A stretch of 64,000 bases of DNA from Paraburkholderia agricolaris (GTDB lineage Bacteria > Pseudomonadota > Gammaproteobacteria > Burkholderiales > Burkholderiaceae): contig NZ_QPER01000001.1 of assembly GCF_009455635.1 (NCBI RefSeq), forward strand, positions 620,001 to 684,000. The letters are read 5' to 3'. Position 1 is the first letter of the stretch. Each line of letters opens with the position of its first letter. A program made the position numbers and the translations under genes. The notes beneath the pieces are model-generated. The model made no database searches. It worked only from the letters and a program-made list of their open reading frames with translations, and was not told where the DNA came from. This document shows, in pieces, positions 18,366-26,978 of this stretch.

Positions 18366-20474
18366 TTACTGAGCGTAAGTGCCACGAATGGTAGCCCCGC
18401 TCAGAGCGGTACTAGGGTTAACTGCGCCATAGTAAATCCCTGCTGCAGGGTCTTGTATGGTACATGTGGCGGGCTCCCCCCTTACGGCCGTAGACTCGCA
18501 AACAGCATTGCGTGTGGTAGGGGAGCCTGCCCTAAGAAAGAGCGTTCCGATGTCACTGTAATTTTTTTGCGACAGTGTGAAAGTCACGCTCTTTGCACCC
18601 GATGGAACATTCAACGCGAAATATCGCATGACGCGTATGTTCGCAGAAAAGGTTGCGGGAACGTTTGCCGTGAGATCGGTAGTTTCAGGGGCGGTGACAG
18701 TAAAGGGCCGCGTCAGTGTGCTAGAGGTGCCCATACTATCTGTGACCGTTAACGTAATGTTGTAGGTGCCAGGATATTCGTAGTCGTAGTATGGATTGAC
18801 GGATTGGGTACGCATAATATTGTTCGGATCGCCAAAGCCTAAATTCCAGGCCCATGAACTGATCTGTGTGGTACCTCGTGCGGTGGAGCGATCGGAGCAT
18901 GTCACTATCATGCCACCTGCACCTTGGGTGCACTTGAAGTCGGCCGCTGCCGGAATTTCGCCAGCCTTGGCAGCGGTAACCGCCGCCGCATCCAGAATAC
19001 CCGAGCCCAGCGGATGGTCGAGTTTTTTCGGAAAAGACTGTGCGTGCTGCGTGATTAGGGTGCGTATCTCCGCGACGGTTAATGGCGTCGGCGCTACTGA
19101 TTGTATAAGCGCGATCACACCGCTAACCATCGGTGCGGACATTGAAGTGCCGGACGCGTAAGCGTAACTCTCCATTCCCAATGACTTTGCGCCAGTGTTC
19201 GACGTGGAATAAATGTCGGTGCCTGGTGCGGCGATATCGACAATCGGTCCAAAGTTAGAGTCGCCGGCCCTGAGGCCGTCGCGCTGGGTATTGCCTACGG
19301 CGATCACGCCTCGACAATTAGCTGGCTGATAGTTTGCTGCATCAGCGTTATTGTTTGAGGCGCCAGCAACTACCACCGCTCCGCGGGTGGCAGCGTAATC
19401 AATGGCATCCTGGAAGGCTCGGGAACATTGCCCCGGACCGCTTAGACTTGCATTGATAACGCTTACCGGATGAAGGTTGGTCGGAATTCCCGACACTGAA
19501 CCGCCAGCGGCCCACATGATGGCGTCAGAGGCAGCAGACGCCAAACCAGTGCCACACTCATTAAGTGCTCTGGCAGATACAATTTTCGCAGAAGGAGCGA
19601 TTCCAGCGATCCCGATGCCGTTATTAGTTACAGCCGCCAAAACTCCGGCCACGAGAGTCCCGTGATACGAAACACCACAACTTCTTCCTATACCTGGATT
19701 CGATCCATCGAGGGGACCGTCTAGATAAGTAAAGTCTCGACCCTGTGGAAGGATGTTGGCGTTGAGGTCACTATGACTCGTCACACCATTATCAATCAGA
19801 CCGATCGTAATACCCATGCCGGTGGTGATATCCCACGCGTTCTCCGCGCGAATTCCAGCGTCGGTCTGCCCTGGATCTTCGTTTGAAGAAAGACCCCATT
19901 GCAGGCTGTAGAAAGGATCGTTCGGCGCCGAGCTAGCTGAAAGCGGCGCATCGGGTTCTACATACTCGACGTCCGGATCCGATGCAATGGCACGCATAAA
20001 CGCTTTTGCATCTCTGGTATTTAGTTTCCGGCTTGTCTGGACAACATCGGAGCCAATCCCCATACGGCGAACATGACGCGTCGTAGCGGGAAGTGCACTA
20101 CCTAACTTGTCGAGCCGGGACTGTACCGCTGCGATCGACTTGCGTTCTGAAGTACCGTCCTTGTACTTGATGATAAATCGATCGACAGAACCATCCGCCG
20201 TGAGGCTACTCGCGTTTATCTTCAAAGAAAGCGCTAGCGGAACGGTCGGGTTTGCCGCTGCCATTGATGCTGTTTGTTCGAGCGTTTGCGGCTCTTTCGA
20301 TTGCTGCGCGGGCGTATCGCCGCCGCCTCCACCGCACCCACCAAGTACGAGAGAAAGAAAAGCGCCGACGATGCACGTTACAACACCGCGTTGCTTTTTT
20401 ATCGTGCTGGAACAATGAAATTGACAGGGTTCGGAGCGCCAGCCATGCAATCTTTTACGTGTCGTATTTCGCAT
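18366..20474 (-). CDS. S8 (subtilisin-like) serine protease, putative lipoprotein with PKD domain
   Basis: 702-residue secreted protease. A 30-residue N-terminal extension precedes a hydrophobic segment ending in a lipobox (LGGC, Cys about 47), then a Gly run and linker. An inhibitor-like propeptide covers about 95-180. The catalytic triad is complete: Asp 228 (LIDNG), His 271 (HGTLVAG) and Ser 444 (SGTSMSAP). A PKD-like domain follows at about 540-600, and a PPC-like C-terminal domain at about 610-702. If the lipobox is used, the enzyme is membrane-anchored. The long n-region makes the start at 20474 somewhat doubtful. It reads toward the TPR gene 49 bases away; both share the island's lower GC. 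Confidence 0.88.
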   Translation of the reverse strand: MRNTTRKRLHGWRSEPCQFHCSSTIKKQRGVVTCIVGAFLSLVLGGCGGGGGDTPAQQSKEPQTLEQTASMAAANPTVPLALSLKINASSLTADGSVDRFIIKYKDGTSERKSIAAVQSRLDKLGSALPATTRHVRRMGIGSDVVQTSRKLNTRDAKAFMRAIASDPDVEYVEPDAPLSASSAPNDPFYSLQWGLSSNEDPGQTDAGIRAENAWDITTGMGITIGLIDNGVTSHSDLNANILPQGRDFTYLDGPLDGSNPGIGRSCGVSYHGTLVAGVLAAVTNNGIGIAGIAPSAKIVSARALNECGTGLASAASDAIMWAAGGSVSGIPTNLHPVSVINASLSGPGQCSRAFQDAIDYAATRGAVVVAGASNNNADAANYQPANCRGVIAVGNTQRDGLRAGDSNFGPIVDIAAPGTDIYSTSNTGAKSLGMESYAYASGTSMSAPMVSGVIALIQSVAPTPLTVAEIRTLITQHAQSFPKKLDHPLGSGILDAAAVTAAKAGEIPAAADFKCTQGAGGMIVTCSDRSTARGTTQISSWAWNLGFGDPNNIMRTQSVNPYYDYEYPGTYNITLTVTDSMGTSSTLTRPFTVTAPETTDLTANVPATFSANIRVMRYFALNVPSGAKSVTFTLSQKNYSDIGTLFLRAGSPTTRNAVCESTAVRGEPATCTIQDPAAGIYYGAVNPSTALSGATIRGTYAQ

Positions 20475-21000
20475 GCTTTATTTTCCCGAAGTTCTTATTG
20501 TCGGACATCTTCTGCCGATGAGCGCGATGGATCCTTCAGCGTGTGCGCATTCTTCTCTGACCTGTGACGCGTTTCCGCGCAGGTTATGTAGTTGAAGCTA
20601 TCGTGATCGTTTGTAATGTCTACGAGAGTAAACGGAGGAATCCAAATGAACAATCGGTCATATCCGGTTGAGGGCAGGACATTTCCGAATTGAGAGTAAG
20701 GTGTTACGAAATGGAAAAGAGCTGGTGCGATATTTCGCATCAGTTCTACTGGTTCTCTGGTTTCGCCCCTGTGGCGTGGCTAGTGTGTCAATGCTGTGGA
20801 GCGCTGTTCGCCTGGCGTGGCTGTGTTACGCATATTGTGAACGTAAGTTGCCTCTTTGTTCTGCAAACCGCTTTCGGCATTGCACGTCGTGAGTCGACGA
20901 TTAGGAAAATCGCGCGCGTCGATTGCGATTACAAGGTAAAGATATTGAAAACATGTAAGCTCACGCTCGTACCCGTCAGGTCCGATCCAGGCTAATACAA
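20475..21000. other. Long intergenic stretch upstream of the protease gene
   Basis: About 525 bases without a recognisable gene. A plus-strand open frame from about 20711 to 20995, about 95 residues and rich in Cys/Trp/Val, has no ribosome site or familiar motif. The stretch is A/T-richer than the genome average and presumably contains the protease promoter on the minus strand. I could not identify clear -35/-10 pairs. Confidence 0.4.
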
Positions 21001-21036
21001 AAGAAAAGGCGCGGCTTGTTCGCGCCTTTTCTTTTC
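21001..21036. terminator. Strong bidirectional terminator
   Basis: 13-bp perfect stem (21001-21013 with 21021-21033), GC-rich core with A and T tails on both sides. It lies 25 bases beyond the stop of the small minus-strand gene at 21062-21547, so it terminates that gene and can act in both directions. Confidence 0.85.
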
Positions 21037-21061
21037 GCAGCGTGGTAGCCGCCGCTTCATC

Positions 21062-21547
21062 TTAATGCTTTACTGTTGCGTGTTGTGCATCAGTTCGCGC
21101 ACGGGCGGCAGTCTTGATGCGCTCCTGCTTGCATGTCGCAGCTTTGTCTGGTGTTGCTTCGGCTTCGGCCGCAACTTCCGCTGCTTCACGTCCCGCCTCC
21201 GCGGCATCCGAGAGGAGTTTCGCCGCATGTTTGGCGGTGATGCAACTGTGAGGAACGCCCTTCGCATCGAGCGCGATTACCTGGTAAAGCTCGCGGTCGC
21301 ATTCAGCTTCCTGCTGGTATTGCTCGACGGTATCGAGCAGGTGTTCAAGCAGATTGCGCTCACGGCGTCTTTCGTCAACCGTCGTAGCCGGGCATCGTGT
21401 GATGCTGGCCGCGAGATTGATCAGTGTTTCAAGCTGCCGGATTTGCCGGTCGCATGCGCCGAATGCCGACAGTGCGAGCTTTTCGTATTGAAGCGCATCA
21501 ACAGGCGGGCGTGACGCAGGTTTAGTTTTTTTGGTGTGTTTGCTCAT
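21062..21547 (-). CDS. Hypothetical protein, charged/helical, phage-type context
   Basis: 161-residue protein, not recognised. It starts MSKHTKKTKPASRPP and has a long helical middle (ALSAFGACDRQIRQLETLINLAASI) and a C-terminal Ala/Glu/Lys-rich coiled-coil-like tail (AAEAGREAAEVAAEAEATP). No membrane segment or signal is seen. I prefer the ATG at 21547 over the longer frame to 21826, because the extra 93 residues cover a conserved-looking leader that resembles P4/P1 immunity-type RNA regions. Such leaders precede small regulatory or accessory genes in prophage remnants. Function unknown. Confidence 0.65.
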   Translation of the reverse strand: MSKHTKKTKPASRPPVDALQYEKLALSAFGACDRQIRQLETLINLAASITRCPATTVDERRRERNLLEHLLDTVEQYQQEAECDRELYQVIALDAKGVPHSCITAKHAAKLLSDAAEAGREAAEVAAEAEATPDKAATCKQERIKTAARARTDAQHATVKH

Positions 21548-21559
21548 GGCGCGGTTTCC

Positions 21560-21860
21560 GGTGTGTTCCTGAATTGCCCGACACTCGCTGAAATAACAGA
21601 TGGGGTGAGCGGGCACGTAGCGAGTTTGAGAGACCGGGCGTAAAACCGAAACCGGCGAGCCTCGCGGCTCCCTCACCACAGCCCGCCCGTAGAAACAGAC
21701 GTGCATGATGGGTTGCGCAATACCCACTTGCGCAGGTAGTGCGGGTTTACGCTGCGGGCTCTCATACCCGGCCGCTTTGTCTAACGGCGGGAACAATTTA
21801 AACCAGATATTTTTTAAGACGAGCAACCACGCAGGCTAAACGCGCGAATTATAACGAATC
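21560..21860 (-). ncRNA. Candidate C4-type antisense-RNA/immunity leader (phage P4/P1-like)
   Basis: On the minus strand a TATAAT box near 21849-21854 is followed by a leader rich in small stems: GAGCC/GGCTC with a GCGA loop, GCGCAA/TTGCGC, and a GGTGAG segment complementary to a later CTCACC. The segment around 21660-21690 (GGTGAGGGAGCC...GGCTCGCCGG) resembles sequences I recall upstream of small genes in Burkholderia prophage remnants and in P4 CI/C4 RNA regions. An open frame runs through it, as in Icd/Ash-like phage genes. Boundaries are approximate; identification is from pattern memory only. Confidence 0.35.
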
Positions 21861-21948
21861 TTTACATTCGAGCCGGCACGCCCATGGATCTCCATGAGTC
21901 GCGCGGACGTTGCCGATTCATCGCGCATTGACGACGATGCCGATACCC

Positions 21949-22905
21949 TTAAAGCATCGTCCTCACATGCCAAAGCTCAGGAAACAGAACCACATCCAGC
22001 ATCTTGCGCAGATAGGGCGCGCCGCTTGTACCGCCCGTACCTTGCTTGAATCCGATGATTCTCTCGACGGTCGTCACATGCCTGAAGCGCCACTGCCGAA
22101 ATGCATCCTCGAGATCGACAAGCTCCTCCGCCATCTCGTACAGCTCCCAATGTTGCGAAGGATTCCGATAGACCTCCAGCCAGGCTGCCTCGACGGAAGC
22201 ATCATGCGTAGTCGGCTGCGTCCAGTCTCTCTCCAACCTGGAAGGTGAAATTGCAAATCCACGCCGCGCCAGCAAGCGCACGACTTCATCGTAGAAAGAG
22301 GGTGATTCCAGCGAAGCCTTAACCTCTGCGAATACATCGGCCCGATGCGCATGCGGTTTCAGCATCTGTTCATTCTTATTGCCGAGCAAAAACTCGATCT
22401 GCCGATACTGATAAGACTGGAACCCGGAAGAGCTGCCCAGATAAGGCCGCATCGCGGTGTACTCGGACGGCGTCATCGTCGCGAGAACGCTCCATGCCTG
22501 CACCAACTGCTCCATGATCCGCGACACGCGTGCCAGCATCTTGAACGCCGGCGGCAACTCGTCGCGATGCACCGCCTTCAACGCCGCCCGCAGCTCGTAC
22601 AGCGCGAGCTTCATCCACAACTCACTCGTCTGGTGCTGGATGATAAACAGCATCTCGTTGTGATCCGGCGACAGCGGATGCTGCGCCTCCAGCACCTTCC
22701 CCAGCGAAAGATAATCGCCGTAACTCATCGATTCCGAAAAATCGAGTTGCGCGTCATGCCAGCCATCGCCGGAATCTGCGGCAGCAGCGGCCGTAGCGGA
22801 GGCCGCCGCCGGGGCCGAATGGGCAGCCCCACTGCCGTGCCCAAACGGACAGCCTTGCGCCGGCTTCTCTTCCGGCAATCCCGGCGTTTGCATGTGATCG
22901 GTCAT
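21949..22905 (-). CDS. kynA: Tryptophan 2,3-dioxygenase
   Basis: Heme dioxygenase of 318 residues that opens the indole ring of L-tryptophan to N-formylkynurenine, the first step of the kynurenine pathway. It shows the family segments [14 protein letters not shown] (with the heme/substrate-site histidine region) and [15 protein letters not shown]. An N-terminal Ala-rich extension of about 50 residues, including GCPFGHG, is usual in Burkholderia versions. It is last in a minus-strand operon kynB-kynU-kynA, 10 bases after kynU, so the pathway's first enzyme is encoded at the promoter-distal end. Confidence 0.96.
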   Translation of the reverse strand: MTDHMQTPGLPEEKPAQGCPFGHGSGAAHSAPAAASATAAAAADSGDGWHDAQLDFSESMSYGDYLSLGKVLEAQHPLSPDHNEMLFIIQHQTSELWMKLALYELRAALKAVHRDELPPAFKMLARVSRIMEQLVQAWSVLATMTPSEYTAMRPYLGSSSGFQSYQYRQIEFLLGNKNEQMLKPHAHRADVFAEVKASLESPSFYDEVVRLLARRGFAISPSRLERDWTQPTTHDASVEAAWLEVYRNPSQHWELYEMAEELVDLEDAFRQWRFRHVTTVERIIGFKQGTGGTSGAPYLRKMLDVVLFPELWHVRTML

Positions 22906-22915
22906 TACGTGTTCC

Positions 22916-24166
22916 TCAGGTCACTGCGCCGCGTGCGGCAAACTCGGGTGCTCGCCAGCTCTCTTGCGTGAGCACTTCACGCAGCGTCTCCACCGCATCC
23001 CATACATCGACAAAGCGCGTATACAGCGGTGTAAAACCAAACCGCAACACATGGGGCTCACGATAGTCGCCGATCACGCCACGCGCAATCAACGCCTGCA
23101 TCACTTCATAGCCATGCGGATGCTCGAAGCTCGCATGCGAACCGCGTTGCGCATGCTCACGCGGCGTGACGAGCTTCAAAGGAAACTCGCCGCAACGCGC
23201 TTCGACCAGTTCGATAAACAGATCGGTCAACGCGAGCGACTTGGCGCGGATCGTTTGCATATCCGTTTGCAGGAACACATCGAGTCCACATTCGACGAGC
23301 GACATCGACACCATCGGCTGCGTGCCGCACAGGAAGCGGCCGATGCCGTCATCGGGCTGATAGGCCGGGTCCATCTTGAACGGCGCGCGATGACCCCACC
23401 AGCCGGACAGTGGTTGTGCAAAATCATTCTGATGGCGCTTCGGTACCCAGACGAACGCCGGTGAACCCGGGCCGCCATTCAGATATTTATACGTGCAGCC
23501 CACTGCGTAGTCGGCGCCGACGCCGTTCAGATCGACCGGCACCGCGCCCGCCGAATGCGCGAGATCCCACAGCGCGAGTGCGCCCTTGTCGTGGATGAGT
23601 CTGGTCAGCGCGGCCATGTCGTGCATGTAGCCGGTGCGGTAATTCACGTGCGTGATCATCGCGATTGCGGTGTCGTCGCCGATCGCGGCGGGCAACTCGG
23701 AGGGATCGTCGACAAGGCGCAATTCATAACCGCGGTCGAGCTGTTCGATCAGCCCTTGCGCGATGTACAGATCGGTCGGGAAATTCGAGCGCTCGGAAAC
23801 AATCACGCGACGCTTCGGATCGCGCGCGTTTGCCAGCCGCACGGCCGCCGACAAAAGCTTGAACAGGTTGATCGAAATCGTGTCCGTGACGACCACTTCG
23901 TTGTCGGCCGCGCCGATCAGCGGCGCGAGCTTGTTGCCGAGACGGCGCGGCAATTCGAACCAGCCCGCAGTGTTCCAACTGCGGATCAGGCCTTCACCCC
24001 ATTCGGCGCCGATCACGGTCTGCGCGCGTTGGGCGGCGGCGGCCGGCGGCACGCCGAGCGAATTGCCGTCGAGATAGATGGTGCTCGGCGAGAGTGCGAA
24101 CTGGTCGCGCAGCGGCGCGAGCGGGTCGGCGTTATCGAGCGCCAGTGCTTCGTCACGAGTGTTCAT
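22916..24166 (-). CDS. kynU: Kynureninase
   Basis: PLP-dependent hydrolase of 416 residues, the normal length. It cleaves kynurenine to anthranilate and alanine. Recognisable segments are [11 protein letters not shown] at the N-terminus, the aspartate-containing [15 protein letters not shown], and the PLP-lysine segment [15 protein letters not shown]. It lies between kynB (83 bases upstream) and kynA (10 bases downstream). It completes the conversion of tryptophan to anthranilate together with both. Confidence 0.96.
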   Translation of the reverse strand: MNTRDEALALDNADPLAPLRDQFALSPSTIYLDGNSLGVPPAAAAQRAQTVIGAEWGEGLIRSWNTAGWFELPRRLGNKLAPLIGAADNEVVVTDTISINLFKLLSAAVRLANARDPKRRVIVSERSNFPTDLYIAQGLIEQLDRGYELRLVDDPSELPAAIGDDTAIAMITHVNYRTGYMHDMAALTRLIHDKGALALWDLAHSAGAVPVDLNGVGADYAVGCTYKYLNGGPGSPAFVWVPKRHQNDFAQPLSGWWGHRAPFKMDPAYQPDDGIGRFLCGTQPMVSMSLVECGLDVFLQTDMQTIRAKSLALTDLFIELVEARCGEFPLKLVTPREHAQRGSHASFEHPHGYEVMQALIARGVIGDYREPHVLRFGFTPLYTRFVDVWDAVETLREVLTQESWRAPEFAARGAVT

Positions 24167-24249
24167 GTTGGTCCAGTTAAAGGGATTGGGGAGTTCGGTG
24201 AATGTGATTCAGTTTCGCCAGGCACCTGCAACGTGTGTGGCGCCTGTAT

Positions 24250-24888
24250 TCAGGGCGATTCGGGCAGCGCCCGCAATACGGCGCGCACAGGGCTCGCGTC
24301 GAGCGTGGTCAGCTTGAGCGGCAGCGCGATCAACTCGTAGTCCCCGGGCGCGACGGCATCCAGCACGATGCCTTCGAGGATCGCCATGCGGTGCGCGCGA
24401 ATCCGGTGATGCGCGTCCATCGTCTTCGATTCCTGCGGATCGAGCGACGGCGTGTCGATGCCGATCAGCTTCGCCCCTCTCGCTGCCAGCAAGTCGATCG
24501 TTTCCGGCGCGACCGCGCAGAACGCGCTGTCCCAGACCGCGGTCGGCGCGTTTTTGTAAGTGCGTAGTAAGACTCGCGGCGGCAGGTCGTCGAGCGAGCC
24601 GCTCAGGTGTTGTGGCGTCACAACAGGCGAAGCGCCGATGCAATGAATCACGCGGCAGCGTCCAAGGTACGCATCGAGCGAGACCTGGCCGATTGCGGCG
24701 CCTTCAGCGTCGTAGTGAAGCGGGGCGTCGGTGTGGGCGCCGGTGTGCGGCGACAGTGTCAGGCGCGCGACGTTGACGGGCGAGCCCGCCTCCATGCGCC
24801 ACACGCGTTCAATGCCGACCGGCGTATCGCCCGGCCAGACGGGTGTCGCCGTATCGACGGCGGGGGTGATGTCCCAGAGTGTGTCCAT
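24250..24888 (-). CDS. kynB: Kynurenine formamidase
   Basis: Metal-dependent arylformamidase of 212 residues; hydrolyses N-formylkynurenine to kynurenine. The cyclase-family metal motif [12 protein letters not shown] is present near residue 48. The conserved region [19 protein letters not shown] is also typical of KynB. It is the first gene of the kyn operon, 130 bases from the divergent Lrp-type regulator, whose binding site probably lies in that gap. A TATCAT-like -10 is visible upstream on the minus strand; the -35 is weak, consistent with activator dependence. Confidence 0.95.
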   Translation of the reverse strand: MDTLWDITPAVDTATPVWPGDTPVGIERVWRMEAGSPVNVARLTLSPHTGAHTDAPLHYDAEGAAIGQVSLDAYLGRCRVIHCIGASPVVTPQHLSGSLDDLPPRVLLRTYKNAPTAVWDSAFCAVAPETIDLLAARGAKLIGIDTPSLDPQESKTMDAHHRIRAHRMAILEGIVLDAVAPGDYELIALPLKLTTLDASPVRAVLRALPESP

Positions 24889-25018
24889 GTCTCCATCAAC
24901 GGATTGTGTCTATCCACAAATGATAGGTGGCTTGGCGCGAAATGTGATTGCGAAAAAATCTCCTTCTGAGCCGTGTCTTGGAACATAATTTGAGTCAAAT
25001 GGGAAAGGGAGACCGAAT

Positions 25019-25528
25019 ATGAACGCGATCTCGCTCGACGCCACCGATTGCCGTATCTTGACGGTGCTTCAGCAAGAAGGACGGATCAGCAATCTCGATT
25101 TAGCGGAGCGCATTTCGCTTTCGCCGTCGGCCTGTCTACGACGCCTGCGCCTGCTGGAAGAGCAGGGCGTCATTGAACATTATCGCGCGTGTCTGAACCG
25201 CGAAGTGCTGGGATTCGAACTGGAAGCGTTCGTGCAGGTGTCGATGCGCAACGACCAGGAGAACTGGCACGAGCGTTTTGCTGAAGCGGTGCGGGATTGG
25301 CCAGAGGTCGTCGGCGCATTTGTCGTGACCGGCGAAACCCATTATCTGCTGCGGGTACTCGCCCACAATCTCAAACACTATTCGGATTTCGTGCTGCAAC
25401 GCCTCTATAAGGCGCCGGGCGTGATGGATATTCGTTCGAATATCGTGCTGCAGACGCTGAAGGAAGACTCCGGCGTGCCGGTGTCGCTAGTGACGAAAAG
25501 CAGCGGACACAGCGCGACGCATAGCTGA
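25019..25528 (+). CDS. kynR: Lrp/AsnC-family regulator of kynurenine genes
   Basis: 169-residue regulator. The N-terminal winged HTH (TDCRILTVLQQEGRISNLDL, LSPSACLRRLRLLEEQGVI) covers about residues 8-60, followed by a RAM effector-binding domain. It is divergent from kynB across 130 bases, the arrangement known for KynR in Pseudomonas aeruginosa, where kynurenine is the inducer. A good AAGGGAGACC site precedes the ATG. The assignment as KynR rests on family plus position. Confidence 0.9.
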   Translation: MNAISLDATDCRILTVLQQEGRISNLDLAERISLSPSACLRRLRLLEEQGVIEHYRACLNREVLGFELEAFVQVSMRNDQENWHERFAEAVRDWPEVVGAFVVTGETHYLLRVLAHNLKHYSDFVLQRLYKAPGVMDIRSNIVLQTLKEDSGVPVSLVTKSSGHSATHS

Positions 25529-25607
25529 ATGCCGGCGGCAGGGCCGCTTACGCCGGCCTGTATGGGCGCGCGGCAGCCGTCGATCCAAAGGCCGCCGCCC
25601 CGTCTGT

Positions 25608-26117
25608 TCAGAACGGCTTGAGTCCGTGAAACTGGCCGTTCTGGAACACCAGCGGCGCAATCTCCGCAGCATGCTCGTGAACGCCGCAGCGCTCCACTTC
25701 GCCGACGAAAATCACGTGGTCGCCTTCTTCGTAGCGGCTACGGTTATGGCATTCGAACCAGGCGAGCGCACCGTCGAGCACCGGCATGCCGGTGTCGCCC
25801 TCGGCATGTGACACCCCCTCGAAACGATCTCCCTTCACCGTCGCAAAGCGTTTGCACAGGTCGAGCTGCGACGCGGCCAGCACGTTGACCACGTAGTGAC
25901 TGTTCGCCTGGAACACCGGCATCGAAGCCGAACGCGTGGCGAGGCTCCACAGCACCAGCGGCGGATTGAGCGAAACCGAATTGAACGAGCTGGCCGTGAT
26001 ACCGATCAATTGGCCGGACGCCGCGCGTGTCGTAATCACGGTGACGCCGGTGGCGAATTGACTGAGCGCCTGTTTAAAGGCGGGCTGGTCGAAGTTGGGC
26101 GGACTGGCGCGCTTCAT
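25608..26117 (-). CDS. Flavin reductase family protein (FMN-binding)
   Basis: 169-residue protein of the HpaC/flavin-reductase-like split-barrel family. It has FATGVTVITTRA near the N-terminus, then TASSFNSVSLNPPLVLWSL and FAVNVL-type segments (YVVNVLAASQ), and the GDHVIFVGEVERC strand. These proteins reduce FMN/FAD with NAD(P)H for a partner monooxygenase. No monooxygenase gene is adjacent, so the partner is unknown. It converges on kynR, 79 bases apart. Confidence 0.87.
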   Translation of the reverse strand: MKRASPPNFDQPAFKQALSQFATGVTVITTRAASGQLIGITASSFNSVSLNPPLVLWSLATRSASMPVFQANSHYVVNVLAASQLDLCKRFATVKGDRFEGVSHAEGDTGMPVLDGALAWFECHNRSRYEEGDHVIFVGEVERCGVHEHAAEIAPLVFQNGQFHGLKPF

Positions 26118-26373
26118 TGGACGGAAGCCTTTGCGCCAAACCGGGTGAGCCTCGGGTTGGACCCATCGTGCATGCGCCCAGAAACAAATGATTCAAAAGT
26201 CATAGTGAAAATCGTCGATTTGTCCCAATTTTAACTGCAATCGCGGTGGACCGGCCGCGCCCCCTGCCAGTTAGTGGAAAAACCGCTAAGCTGGAAAGTC
26301 TGGGCGGTGGCACGAGCGTTGCGGTTAACTGGGACCGGCATCGGCCGGCTATGGGTATCAAGGAGCAAGCAGC

Positions 26374-26922
26374 ATGAGTCAGACAGGCGAAGTCGCCACC
26401 CTCGGTGGCGGATGTTTCTGGTGTCTCGAAGCGGTGTATCTGGGCGTCGAAGGCGTGAACTCGGTGGAGTCCGGCTATGCGGGCGGCCAGACCCAGCGGC
26501 CGACCTATGAGCAGGTGTGCGACGGCGTGACCGGCCACGCGGAGGTCGTGAACGTCGACTTCGATCCGGCGAAGATCAGCTATCGTGAGATTCTCGATAT
26601 TTTCTTTGCGATTCACGATCCGACCCAATTGAACCGGCAGGGCAACGACGTCGGCACGCAATACCGCTCGGTGATTTTTACCCACTCCGACGCGCAGCGC
26701 GAAACGGCCTTGCAGGCGATCCGCGAGATCGGCGAACAGGGCATCTACGACGGCCAGATCGTCACCCAGGTGCTGCCGCTCGACGGCAACTACTGGCCGG
26801 CCGAGGCGTATCACCAGAACTATTTCGCGCAGCATCCGAATCAGGGCTACTGCTCGTTCGTGGTGGCGCCAAAGGTCGCAAAATTCCGTCAGAAGTTCGC
26901 GCATCGGATCAAGGCGAGCTGA
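26374..26922 (+). CDS. msrA: Peptide-methionine (S)-S-oxide reductase MsrA
   Basis: 182-residue MsrA that repairs methionine-S-sulfoxide in proteins and free methionine. The catalytic motif GGCFWCLEAVY places the nucleophilic Cys at residue 14. The family segments GYAGGQTQRPTYEQVCDG, GHAEVV and HDPTQLNRQGNDVGTQYRS follow. A C-terminal Cys near GYCSFVV could serve as resolving residue. The start has AAGGAGCAAGC upstream. It is a single gene, convergent with the DUF72 gene. Confidence 0.96.
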   Translation: MSQTGEVATLGGGCFWCLEAVYLGVEGVNSVESGYAGGQTQRPTYEQVCDGVTGHAEVVNVDFDPAKISYREILDIFFAIHDPTQLNRQGNDVGTQYRSVIFTHSDAQRETALQAIREIGEQGIYDGQIVTQVLPLDGNYWPAEAYHQNYFAQHPNQGYCSFVVAPKVAKFRQKFAHRIKAS

Positions 26923-26978
26923 GCCTTTGGCGGCGGTCCGGTGGTCCGATGGCGGCTTGCTTTACCTGCGCCGGCAGA

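Noticed and set aside
21548..21826. N-terminal extension of the small island gene
   Set aside because: It corresponds to the stem-rich leader resembling phage immunity RNA; the ATG at 21547 is a better start.
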